A model generated the notes under the pieces. That model saw only the letters and a program-made list of their open reading frames with translations, was not told the DNA's origin and searched no databases. Of a stretch of 49,590 nucleotides of DNA, positions 17,039 through 25,204 are shown piece by piece (the stretch's first letter is position 1; each line of letters begins with the position of its first letter). This stretch comes from Pseudomonadales bacterium. Lineage in GTDB: Bacteria > Pseudomonadota > Gammaproteobacteria > Pseudomonadales > Azotimanducaceae. Both the position numbers and the translations under genes were made by a program. The stretch is taken from NCBI GenBank assembly GCA_007131295.1, contig SLQW01000002.1:1-49590 (forward strand), in the 5' to 3' direction.

Positions 17039-17436
17039 GACGTGCCCCGTTCCGGCATCCCCGCGCGCCCGTCCCGCTGCGCGCTGGGTTGGCTGGCGTG
17101 CCGCATCGGTGGATCGATTCCTGTCCCCCGTTCGATGACGGCTCTGTTACGCGGCGACCCGTGGCGTGGCAGTTGGCGGTACCTCGCCGTTGGCGCGCCG
17201 TCATGGAGCTTAGCCTGTCGCCGCGCCGCAGGGCATGGTGGCACGGTGCCAGCAGTGCTCGCGTGCCGCCGACATGCTACAAGATCAAGCATAGTCACGC
17301 CGGGGTGTGCGTGCCCACGTCACCCTTCGCCGCTGCCATGGCTTGGCGAGCCCTACCGCGCGCAGACGCGGCCGACAGGGCGCGGGCTACCGACACCGCC
17401 GCTGAGTGCGAGTGTCGGCCCAGGGGGGAGTTGAAA
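17039..17436. promoter_or_regulatory. 398-bp divergent intergenic region
   Basis: This region lies between the RHH gene (minus) and the RND exporter (plus) and has no supportable gene. It contains the palindrome TGGCAC-G-GTGCCA at 17239-17251. Read on the plus strand this also has TGGCACG followed by GC at sigma-54 spacing (17239-17254), but the TT normally before the GC is CA. No standard sigma-70 promoter stands out. It ends in CAGGGGGGAG just before the exporter start. Confidence 0.45.
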
Positions 17437-19704
17437 TTGCAAGACAGACTGTTCGTGGGTGTCGATGCACCCTGGCGGGTGCTGCTCTGCATTTCTTTGC
17501 TTGCTGTATTTTTTGCTGCCGGCCTCGGGCGTCTCGATTTCGATCCGCGTTATCAGACGTTCTTCGATGCCGACGATCCCCAGCGGCTGGCTTTCGAGCA
17601 CCTGCGCGACGTCTTCACGCCTTCGGACAATGTCGTGTTCGTGGTCGAACCGGGGCCCGAGGGTGCCTTCTCCGGCGGCCACCTGGCGCTGCTCGAGTTC
17701 CTGACCGAAGAAGGCTGGCGGCTGCCATGGGCGACCCGGGTCGACTCGCTGATCAACTTTCCCCATAGCGAGGCCGAGGGTGACGACATCACCATTGCGC
17801 CCCTGGTGGAAGACAGTCAGCGTCTCGATGCCGCTGGGCGCGCGCGGGTCGAACGCATCGCGCGCAGTGAGCCCGTCCTCGCGGGCAGGCTGGTGGAGAC
17901 GGACGGTGAGCTCACCGCGGTTTCGGTGACTGTACTGCCTCGGGGAGACCCGCTCGCCACCAGCCAGGAAATCATGACGGCAGCCCGGGAATTGGCGCAG
18001 CGGGCGGAGCGTGATTTCCCTGGTGCAGCGATTCATCTCGGTGGCATCGTCGCGATGAATCACGCCTTCAGCGAGAGCACGCTCACCGACAGCGCCACGC
18101 TGCTGCCGCTGATGCTGATATTGATGCTGCTCGGATTGCGCTGGCTGCTGGCGAGCTGGGCCTTGGTCTTCGGCACCATGGTGGTGATGTTCGTCGCCGT
18201 GGTCGGCGCGCTTGGCGCTGCCGGGTGGCTCGGCATCGACCTGACCACGCCGTCGGCCCTGTCGCCGCTGATCATCATGACCGTGGCGGTGGCGGACTGT
18301 GTCCATCTGGGTCTCGGTGCCCAGCGTGCAGAGGGTAGCGTCGCCGAGCGCTTCCGGCAGAGTCTGAGCGATCACGTGGGACCGGTGTTGCTGACTACGG
18401 TCACCACAGCCGCTGGCTTCCTGAGCATGAACTTCAGCGCCGTTCCGCCGTTCCGGGACCTCGGCAATGTCGTAGCCATCGGCGTCCTGCTCGCGGGCGG
18501 CGCGTCGCTGCTGCTGCTTCCCGCCCTGGCCGTGCTGCTTCCAGCACGCCGGACCCGGGTCAACTGGACGGCGACCTGGGCACCCCGTCTCGAAGCGCTG
18601 GCGACACCGCGGCCGGGCCGCCGGCTGCTGCTCGCCGGTCTCGCGCTTGCGCTCGTCCTGCCTGGTCTGCTGCGCCTCGAGGTGAACGACGACTTCGTCG
18701 GCTACTTTTCCGACCGGCTGCCGTTCAAGACGGCCGCGGAGCTGATCGATGACCGCCTTGGCGGCATGTATGAAATCGAGTACCAGCTCATCGCGGACGG
18801 TCCGGGCGGCATTCACGATCCGGACTGGCTGGCTCAGGTCGCCGCCTTCTCCGCATGGTTGCGGGCACAGCCCGAGACGGCGCACGTGCTCACCTGGACC
18901 GACATCCTGAAGCGGCTCAGCCGGACCCTCGCCGAAGATGATCCAGCCGCCTACGTGCTGCCGCCGGATGCCGAGACCGCCGCCCAGTTCACGCTGCTCT
19001 ACGAGCTGTCGCTGCCGCTGGGACTCGACGTCACCAACATGGTGGCCCACGACTATGGCAGCGTGCGCCTTCTTGCTTCGTTGCGCGATGTCGATTCCCG
19101 CGGGGTGATCGCTTTCGAGCGTCGCGCCGGGGCCTGGCTCGCGGAGCATGCGCCCGGAGTCCGTGAGCGCCATGGCGGCATCAACCTGATGTTCGCCCAC
19201 ATCTCCGAACGCAACGTCGAGGCGATGTTTCGCGGCAATCTGCTCGCGGTGCTGGTAATCGCCGCGCTGCTGGCCGTCGCCTTGCGCTCGCTGCCTCTCG
19301 CTGCGCTCAGCCTGGCGACCAACCTGCTGCCGATCGCCCTCGCGTTCGCGCTCTGGGGCTGGTTCCGCGGCGATGTCGGCCTCGCGCTGTCGACCACCTT
19401 CGGGATGACCCTCGGCATCGTGGTCGACGATACCGTGCACATGCTCGCCCGCTACCGGCGGCTGCGACTGACCGCGGGCGTTGCCGACGCCATGCGCGCG
19501 ACGCTGGGAGCCGTCGGCCCGGCGCTGGTGGTCACCACGCTGATTCTGCTGCTGGGTTTCGGCTGTCTGGCGCTGTCGTCGTTCGCGCTCAATGCCAAGC
19601 TGGCATGGATCACGATGCTCACCATCGCCATGGCGCTGATTGTGGTGCTGGTCGTGTTGCCGGCCTGGATGCTCTACTTCGGCAGGGCGCGCGGGCGAGG
19701 GTGA
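17437..19704 (+). CDS. RND/MMPL-family exporter
   Basis: About 755 residues from TTG 17437, six bases after a strong GGGGGGAG; another TTG at 17431 is closer to that site, and the open frame extends upstream without a plausible start. The architecture is that of the HAE3/MMPL group: an N-terminal membrane helix, a periplasmic domain with FDPRYQTFFDADDPQ, a bundle of five or six helices (about 215-380), a second helix and periplasmic domain (ERHGGINLMFAHISERNV), and a second bundle with GMTLGIVVDDTVHMLARYRR. Such proteins move hopanoids, lipids or other hydrophobic compounds to the outer membrane using the proton gradient. Its place beside the signalling operon is suggestive, but no export of autoinducer is shown. 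Confidence 0.82.
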   Translation: MQDRLFVGVDAPWRVLLCISLLAVFFAAGLGRLDFDPRYQTFFDADDPQRLAFEHLRDVFTPSDNVVFVVEPGPEGAFSGGHLALLEFLTEEGWRLPWATRVDSLINFPHSEAEGDDITIAPLVEDSQRLDAAGRARVERIARSEPVLAGRLVETDGELTAVSVTVLPRGDPLATSQEIMTAARELAQRAERDFPGAAIHLGGIVAMNHAFSESTLTDSATLLPLMLILMLLGLRWLLASWALVFGTMVVMFVAVVGALGAAGWLGIDLTTPSALSPLIIMTVAVADCVHLGLGAQRAEGSVAERFRQSLSDHVGPVLLTTVTTAAGFLSMNFSAVPPFRDLGNVVAIGVLLAGGASLLLLPALAVLLPARRTRVNWTATWAPRLEALATPRPGRRLLLAGLALALVLPGLLRLEVNDDFVGYFSDRLPFKTAAELIDDRLGGMYEIEYQLIADGPGGIHDPDWLAQVAAFSAWLRAQPETAHVLTWTDILKRLSRTLAEDDPAAYVLPPDAETAAQFTLLYELSLPLGLDVTNMVAHDYGSVRLLASLRDVDSRGVIAFERRAGAWLAEHAPGVRERHGGINLMFAHISERNVEAMFRGNLLAVLVIAALLAVALRSLPLAALSLATNLLPIALAFALWGWFRGDVGLALSTTFGMTLGIVVDDTVHMLARYRRLRLTAGVADAMRATLGAVGPALVVTTLILLLGFGCLALSSFALNAKLAWITMLTIAMALIVVLVVLPAWMLYFGRARGRG

Positions 19705-19784
19705 CAACCACCCTTCAGGCTGGGTAACTTGCGTCCGGCCGGATGTCTGCCGGCGCAACGAGGTTTTCCCATGCGAGAGTCCGC

Positions 19785-20603
19785 ATGAGCGACCAGGGTT
19801 ACTTCCCGGGTCAGACCGGTTTCGTCCCGGCCGCCGAGGCGCACATGCGACTCGCGGCCACCATCATCCTGCTGCGCGACGGCCGGGGCGGTCCCGAAGT
19901 CTTCATGATGCAGCGGGCGTCGCGCACGGATTTCGGTGGCCTGCACGTGTTCCCAGGCGGCAAGGTCGACATCGATGATGCGGCCGGGGCCATGGCAGGA
20001 CACTGCAGCGGTCTCACGGACACGCAGGCGAGTGCCCGGCTCGGCCTTGCCTCGGGGGGGCTGGCGTTCTGGGTCGCCGCTGTCCGCGAGTGCTTCGAGG
20101 AGGCGGGCATGCTCCTCGTCTACGGTCCCGACGGCGCCATGCTGCGGGCGCGCAAGCCGCGCTGGGCGCGTGGCCTGCGCGCGCTGCGCGACGAGCTCAA
20201 TGCGGGTCAGCGCAGCTTCCTCGACGTATGTCAGCAGATGACCATGCAGCTCGCGGTGGACAGGGTCCACTACTTCAGCCACTGGATCACGCCAGAGGGG
20301 CCGCCCCGGCGCTACGACACGCGCTTCTTCGTGGCGGCTGCGCCGCTGGAACAGGAGGGCCTGCACGACGAACGGGAACTGGTGGACAGCTGCTGGATCG
20401 AGCCGGCCGCTGCACTCGCCGCCCACGAACGCGGCGAGTTCAACATGATCTATCCGACCTTCACGACGCTGAAGGCGCTAGCCACGTATGCGACCGTGAA
20501 GGAGACGCTGGAGGCGGTGGCGGCCGGGGCGCACCAGGCGCTGGTGACGCCGGATGCCCATCTGTCACGGGAGGGACTGCAGGCGCCTCCGGGAGCGGAG
20601 TGA
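19785..20603 (+). CDS. Nudix hydrolase, CoA-diphosphatase/NUDT19-like
   Basis: 272 residues from ATG 19785 ([10 protein letters not shown]); an earlier in-frame start at 19743 is less likely. The Nudix box is split by an insertion: [12 protein letters not shown] comes first, then about 45 residues, then [15 protein letters not shown] with the RExxEEAG metal-binding core. That long insert is typical of the NUDT19/peroxisomal CoA diphosphatase group rather than of MutT. The reaction is probably cleavage of a CoA or nucleotide diphosphate bond. It overlaps the next gene by one base (TGATG) and so belongs to the following transport operon. Confidence 0.8.
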   Translation: MSDQGYFPGQTGFVPAAEAHMRLAATIILLRDGRGGPEVFMMQRASRTDFGGLHVFPGGKVDIDDAAGAMAGHCSGLTDTQASARLGLASGGLAFWVAAVRECFEEAGMLLVYGPDGAMLRARKPRWARGLRALRDELNAGQRSFLDVCQQMTMQLAVDRVHYFSHWITPEGPPRRYDTRFFVAAAPLEQEGLHDERELVDSCWIEPAAALAAHERGEFNMIYPTFTTLKALATYATVKETLEAVAAGAHQALVTPDAHLSREGLQAPPGAE

Positions 20604-21274
20604 TGGCGGCGCTCCTCGAGGTAACTGGCGTCTCCCGCAGTTTCTTGCAGGGCGGACGGAGGATTTCCGTACTCAGTGACCTTTCCTTTTCTTTGGAGGC
20701 GGGCCGACGCCTGACGGTGACCGGCCGCAGCGGCAGCGGCAAGTCGACGCTGCTGAATCTGCTCGCTGGCCTCGACCGGCCCGACGCCGGCAGTATCCGC
20801 TGGCAGCTCTCCGGCCGCGCCTGGGATCCTGCCACCCTCGACGAACGCGAACGGACCGCTTTCCGCCGTCGCCACCTCGGCTTCGTGTTCCAGTTCTTCA
20901 ATCTCGTTCCGACCCTGACTGCGCGCGAAAACGTCGCCTTGATGGCAGAACTCAATGGACTCGACGACGCCATGGAGCGCGCCCGCCAGCGTCTGCTTCG
21001 GCTCGGCCTCGACGACCGCATGGACGCGTTTCCGGAAACTCTCTCCGGCGGCGAACAGCAGCGCGTTGCGATCGCCCGCGCGCTGGTGCACGAACCTGCA
21101 GTGGTCCTTGCCGACGAACCCACGGGCAACCTGGATCGGGAAACGGGGGATGCGGTGTTTGCCGAGCTGATCAGCGTTCTTGCCGAAGAGCAGCGCGCCC
21201 TGGTGCTCGTGACCCACGATCCTGAGTTGGCGCTAGGGGGCGACGGGCACCTCGCTCTCGGGACTCGAGCGTGA
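20603..21274 (+). CDS. ABC transporter ATP-binding protein (YbbA/LolD-like)
   Basis: 223 residues. Walker A is GRSGSGKST, the Q-loop is in [15 protein letters not shown], the signature is [15 protein letters not shown], Walker B is [12 protein letters not shown] and the switch is LVTHDPEL. The FVFQ..NL.P..TA and ADEPTGNLD patterns are those of the MacB/LolD/YbbA group, which works with FtsX-type permeases in mechanotransmission or lipid export rather than import. The permease starts within its last codons. The same gene order, ATPase, large permease and AttH-like protein, is seen in many proteobacteria. Confidence 0.87.
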   Translation: MAALLEVTGVSRSFLQGGRRISVLSDLSFSLEAGRRLTVTGRSGSGKSTLLNLLAGLDRPDAGSIRWQLSGRAWDPATLDERERTAFRRRHLGFVFQFFNLVPTLTARENVALMAELNGLDDAMERARQRLLRLGLDDRMDAFPETLSGGEQQRVAIARALVHEPAVVLADEPTGNLDRETGDAVFAELISVLAEEQRALVLVTHDPELALGGDGHLALGTRA

Positions 21275-23835
21275 GCCTGCTGGCGCGCGCCCATCTGCGG
21301 CACCTGTGGCGCGATCGCTGGCAGACCCTGCTCGCCGTGTTCGGCGTCAGCGTCGGCGTGGCGGTGGTGCTTGCCGTGGACCTCGCCAACGCGGCGTCGC
21401 GCGAAGCCATGCAGATCGCTCAGCGGCAGCTCGATGGCACTGCGACTCATGCCATCGTCGGGGCGGGAGAGCGCGTCGAGGAATCGGTCTACCCGGCGCT
21501 GCGCCTGCGCTGGCGCCAGGGCGATCCGGCGCTGGCCGACGTCCGCGCCATGGCACCGGTGGTGACCGCGGAGACCCGCATCGGACGGGATCCGACCACC
21601 ATGCGCCATCCTCTGCAGTGGCTCGGCATCGATCCCACTGCCGATGCCGGCATCCGGGCCGCTGTTCCCGGCCCCGGCGGCGGGCAGGCGCTGATGAGCG
21701 AGCCAGGTACCGCGCTGCTCGATGCCGCGACAGCGCGCAGCCTCGGCATCGATCCCGAGGCCGAGGCCGAAGCCAATGCCCGCATTTGGGTCCAGGGTGC
21801 CGGACAGCCGCGCCCACTGCGGGTGATCGGTACCTTCTCCCTCGGCGACACAGTGCTCGGGCAGGGACTGCTCATCACCGATATCGCCACGGCCCAGGAG
21901 GGCCTCGAACGCATCGGCTGGCTCTCCAGGATCGACCTTGTGCGTACGGTCCCGCAACCGACGCGTCCTGTCGCCTTGCTGCTCGAACGCTTCTTCCCCG
22001 GACTCGTGGTACGCACCGCTGCCGGGGAGGTAGAGGAACTCGAAGGTGGGCTGCGCGTGGAGTCCCTCGCGGAGCGAGCTGCTGACACGCGTGCGCTGGC
22101 GGCCTCCTTTCAGCTCAACCTGGCTGCGCTCGGCCTGCTCGCGCTGGTCGTGGGCTTGTTTCTGGTGCATGGCACGCTCGGCCATGCGGTGCTCAGGCGC
22201 CGGCGCGCGTTCGCCCGCCTGCGGGCGATCGGTGTGCACGCCGACGAACTCCGGCGCATGGTCCTGGCCGAAGCCCTGGTGGTCGCCGTCGCCGGGGTCC
22301 TGTTTGGTTTGCTGCTGGGGCGCTGGCTGGCTTCCGGCCTGCTCGCTCTGACGGCGGGAACGCTGGAAAACCTCTACGGGCAGGTGGCGGTGGCCGCCCT
22401 TGCGCCCGACCCGGTGCCCGTGGCGAAGGCCGTCGGCGTCGGTCTCGTCGCCACCGTTCTCGCCGCAGTGCCTGCATCTGCGCGCGCTGCAGCCGTGGTG
22501 CCGGCTGCCGCCATGCCCGCCGAAGGCCAAGGTTCCCCCCGACGGCGGCATCCCTTGCTGATGCTGGGGCTCCTGCTCGTTGGCGCCCTCGCGCTGCTGC
22601 CTGGAACAGGCTACGTGGGTGGCCTTCTGGCCGTGGCGGCCCTGCTCATGGTGGGTGCGCTGCTCACGCCGGCATGGATCACCGCATTGCTCGGCGCGCT
22701 GACCCGTGTTTTAGGGCGTGCGCCGCTGCGCTGGCGTCTGCTGTTGCGCGAGGCGCTGCGCGGTCTCGCCCGCTCGGGTGTAGCCGGCGCCGCCCTGGTG
22801 GTGGCGATGGCCACTGCGCTGGGCATGGGTCTGATGGTGGAGAGTTTTCGCGCCAGCGTGGATCGCTGGCTCGACGCCCGGCTCGCCGCACCCCTGCATC
22901 TGCTGCTGCCTGGGGAACAGCGAACGGCGCCTGATGACCTGCTCGCAGCCATCGCCGATCGGGCCGAGGGATACGTAGTCCGGGTCAGCTGGCCGGAGCG
23001 GATCAGGGGTGAGCCGGTGCGCGTCAACCACATCACTCAGCGCGGCACTGTGCCGGTAGACCTGGGCCTTGCTCTGGTCGCCGGCGACTACGACGAGCGG
23101 GGCGTGCTCCTGAGCGAGCCGCTCGCGCGCCGTCTCGACCTCGGTCCTGGTGCGACGTTGCCGCTGCCGGTTGCGGGCGGCACGCGGGAGCTGACGGTGG
23201 CTGGTGTCTTCCGCGAGTACGGCGCCGGTCCGGGCCTGGTCCTGGTTCCGGAAGCGGCAGCCATTCCCCTGCTTCCCGGACAGACCGGCATCGAGGTCCA
23301 CGGCCTGCGTGAGCCGCCCGACGCAGTCGCCGCTTCGCTGGCCGCGGCTGCACCGGAAGGCACCCGGGTGCGCCGCAATGACGAACTGCTGGAGCTTGCT
23401 CGCGGCGTCTTTGAACGGACCTTCGAAGTCACGGCCGTGCTCAACGCCATTGCCGGAATCGTCGCCGGGTTCGGCCTGTTCGCAGCGCTTACCGCGCTCG
23501 GGCTGGAGCGCCGCGCCCAGTACGGCATCCTGCGCACGCTGGGCGTAGATCGAACGACGCCCGCCTGGCTCAATTTCGGCGAGGCGACGCTGGTGGCTGT
23601 CGGCGCGGTGCTGCTGTCTTTGCCGCTGGGTGTGGCAGTGGCACTCATACTGATCGAGGTGGTCAACGTCCGTGCGTTCGGCTGGAGCCTGGACGTGTCC
23701 TTTCCGCCCTGGCTCTTTCTGCAGGCGCTTGCCATCGGCCTTGCCGCGGGCTGGGCCGCGGCGCTGGCGCCGGCGCTCGCGGTCTGGCGGGCCGACCCAG
23801 CAGTGCTGCTGACGGAGGCGCGACGACATGCGTAG
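21271..23835 (+). CDS. FtsX-type ABC transporter permease (YbbP/AttF-like)
   Basis: 854 residues from GTG 21271 (GTGA overlap with the ATPase). The domain order is a first membrane helix (about 12-35), a large periplasmic domain, an FtsX core (about 275-400), a second hydrophobic block (about 425-480), another membrane helix and periplasmic domain, and a second FtsX core at the C-terminus (about 725-850, ending in a [16 protein letters not shown] motif typical of the family). About ten membrane segments match YbbP. The periplasmic domains probably engage the substrate or the AttH-like partner. The transported lipid or peptide is unknown. Confidence 0.85.
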   Translation: MSLLARAHLRHLWRDRWQTLLAVFGVSVGVAVVLAVDLANAASREAMQIAQRQLDGTATHAIVGAGERVEESVYPALRLRWRQGDPALADVRAMAPVVTAETRIGRDPTTMRHPLQWLGIDPTADAGIRAAVPGPGGGQALMSEPGTALLDAATARSLGIDPEAEAEANARIWVQGAGQPRPLRVIGTFSLGDTVLGQGLLITDIATAQEGLERIGWLSRIDLVRTVPQPTRPVALLLERFFPGLVVRTAAGEVEELEGGLRVESLAERAADTRALAASFQLNLAALGLLALVVGLFLVHGTLGHAVLRRRRAFARLRAIGVHADELRRMVLAEALVVAVAGVLFGLLLGRWLASGLLALTAGTLENLYGQVAVAALAPDPVPVAKAVGVGLVATVLAAVPASARAAAVVPAAAMPAEGQGSPRRRHPLLMLGLLLVGALALLPGTGYVGGLLAVAALLMVGALLTPAWITALLGALTRVLGRAPLRWRLLLREALRGLARSGVAGAALVVAMATALGMGLMVESFRASVDRWLDARLAAPLHLLLPGEQRTAPDDLLAAIADRAEGYVVRVSWPERIRGEPVRVNHITQRGTVPVDLGLALVAGDYDERGVLLSEPLARRLDLGPGATLPLPVAGGTRELTVAGVFREYGAGPGLVLVPEAAAIPLLPGQTGIEVHGLREPPDAVAASLAAAAPEGTRVRRNDELLELARGVFERTFEVTAVLNAIAGIVAGFGLFAALTALGLERRAQYGILRTLGVDRTTPAWLNFGEATLVAVGAVLLSLPLGVAVALILIEVVNVRAFGWSLDVSFPPWLFLQALAIGLAAGWAAALAPALAVWRADPAVLLTEARRHA

Positions 23836-24988
23836 CAGCCTCGTGCTCATGCTTTGGATGTCTCTGGCCCTGCCTGCGGTCGGCAGTGAGGCCGCGCCTG
23901 GGCTCGACCTCGGTAGGTTCATCGGCGGCGATGTGGAGACCGGCTTCGCGGTCGCCGACGGTCCGCGCCCGTTCCGCTTTCCCGAGGATCATGGCGCCCA
24001 TCCTGATTTCCGCACCGAGTGGTGGTATCTCGTCACCCATCTCACGGATGCTTCCGGGCGTCCCTTCAGCGCCCAGTTCACGTTGTTTCGCCAGGCTCTG
24101 GCGCCGCCAGGCGTCGACTCCGTCGAGCCGACCAGCCGTTGGCGTACCCGCCAGGTCTGGATGGCCCATGTGGCGCTTAGCGGTCCGGACGGCAGGCACC
24201 AGGCCAGCGAGCGCTTCGCCCGCGGTGAGCTGGGCCTGGCGGGCGTCCGCGCCGAGCCGTTTGCCGCCTGGCTCGAAGACTGGCGGCTCGCGGCCGCACC
24301 TTCGTCCGCACTTTTCCCCCTCGCGCTGGAGGCCTGGGTCGACGATGTCGAACGGCCGTTCCGCCTCGACCTCGAGTTCGATGAGCCCCGAGGTCCGATC
24401 CTTCAGGGTGATCGCGGCTATTCGCCCAAGAGTGCGCGCGATGGCAATGCCTCCTACTACTATTCGTTCACGCGCATGCAGGCGTACGGCAGCATCGAGC
24501 TCGATGGCCGCGCGTTCGAAGTCAGTGGGCTCGCCTGGCTCGACCGGGAGTGGAGCAGCAGCGTGCTCGATCCGGGCCAGACCGGATGGGACTGGTTCGC
24601 TTTGCACTTAGACGACGGTCGCGATCTCAAGGTGTTCCAGATCCGGCGCGACGACGGCAGCATCGACGCAGCCAGCGCCGGAACGCTGGTGGCAACGGAC
24701 GGCAGCACCACTGCGCTCGGCCGCGAGGATTTCTCGCTCGCCCCGCTGGAGACCTGGGACGACGGCGATGGCGGCAGCTGGCCGGTGGCATGGCGGCTGG
24801 AGGTCCCCGCTGCCGGCGTTGCCGGGCGTGTCGTCGCGCGCCATCCGGACCAGCTCAATCGTCTCAGCGTGCGCTACTGGGAAGGGCAGGTCTGTCTCGA
24901 TGGACCCGTCGCCGGCTGTGGCTTTCTCGAGATGACCGGTTACGGGTCGCCGACGCCTGCGGCTATGGCGCCCCAGGGCCGCGATTGA
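23828..24988 (+). CDS. secreted AttH/CrtC-like lipocalin-fold protein
   Basis: 386 residues with an N-terminal signal peptide (about 1-20). It overlaps the permease by 8 bp. The body shows the COG5621/AttH pattern: FRTEWWYLVTHLTD and FSAQFTLFRQAL near the start, GNASYYYSFTRM in the middle, and WLDREWSSSVLDPGQTGWDW plus LKVFQIRRDDGS later. The fold is a double lipocalin barrel related to carotenoid 1,2-hydratase. Together with the two ABC genes it forms the attE/attF/attH-like system; the role is probably handling a hydrophobic molecule in the periplasm. It is annotated in databases as a hydrolase, but I see no catalytic triad. Confidence 0.8.
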   Translation: MRSSLVLMLWMSLALPAVGSEAAPGLDLGRFIGGDVETGFAVADGPRPFRFPEDHGAHPDFRTEWWYLVTHLTDASGRPFSAQFTLFRQALAPPGVDSVEPTSRWRTRQVWMAHVALSGPDGRHQASERFARGELGLAGVRAEPFAAWLEDWRLAAAPSSALFPLALEAWVDDVERPFRLDLEFDEPRGPILQGDRGYSPKSARDGNASYYYSFTRMQAYGSIELDGRAFEVSGLAWLDREWSSSVLDPGQTGWDWFALHLDDGRDLKVFQIRRDDGSIDAASAGTLVATDGSTTALGREDFSLAPLETWDDGDGGSWPVAWRLEVPAAGVAGRVVARHPDQLNRLSVRYWEGQVCLDGPVAGCGFLEMTGYGSPTPAAMAPQGRD

Positions 24989-25153
24989 CGGTGCGCGCCG
25001 CGTGGTCCGTGTGTGGCAAAGGGCGCGTCTAGCAACTAGCTTCATGGTGCAAGCACTCTCACGCAGGAACGCGGTCGCTGCCGGCGTCCCAATACGCTCG
25101 ACGGCGATGGGGAGGCGCAGCGCCGCGCTGTGGATCAAAGGGGGCGGTGCGAA

Positions 25154-25185
25154 CGGGGTAGGACCCCGCAGACGCCGTTCGGCGT
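25154..25185 (+). other. two tandem hairpins in the leader of the GGDEF-EAL gene
   Basis: First stem CGGGGT/ACCCCG (25154-25159 and 25163-25168, loop AGG). Second stem ACGCC/GGCGT (25072-like core at 25072 is not meant; arms are 25172... see positions 25154-25185 as a whole) with a GTTC loop, closing about 20 bp before the start codon. They could form a leader structure or a weak terminator. They do not match the conserved core of the GEMM c-di-GMP riboswitches. Confidence 0.35.
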
Positions 25186-25204
25186 GATGGGCTTGGGAGT
25201 TGGG

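Noticed and set aside
17353-19758. 801-codon minus-strand frame opposite the RND exporter
   Set aside because: Its translation is low in complexity, rich in Gln, Arg and Glu, with no domain pattern. The plus-strand exporter has membrane segments and family motifs.
20461-22551. 696-codon minus-strand frame opposite the ABC genes
   Set aside because: Repetitive Arg/Gln-rich translation, opposite well-supported ATPase and permease genes.
25141-25204. Cyclic-di-GMP riboswitch before the GGDEF-EAL gene
   Set aside because: Two hairpins are present, but the conserved GEMM core sequence is not.
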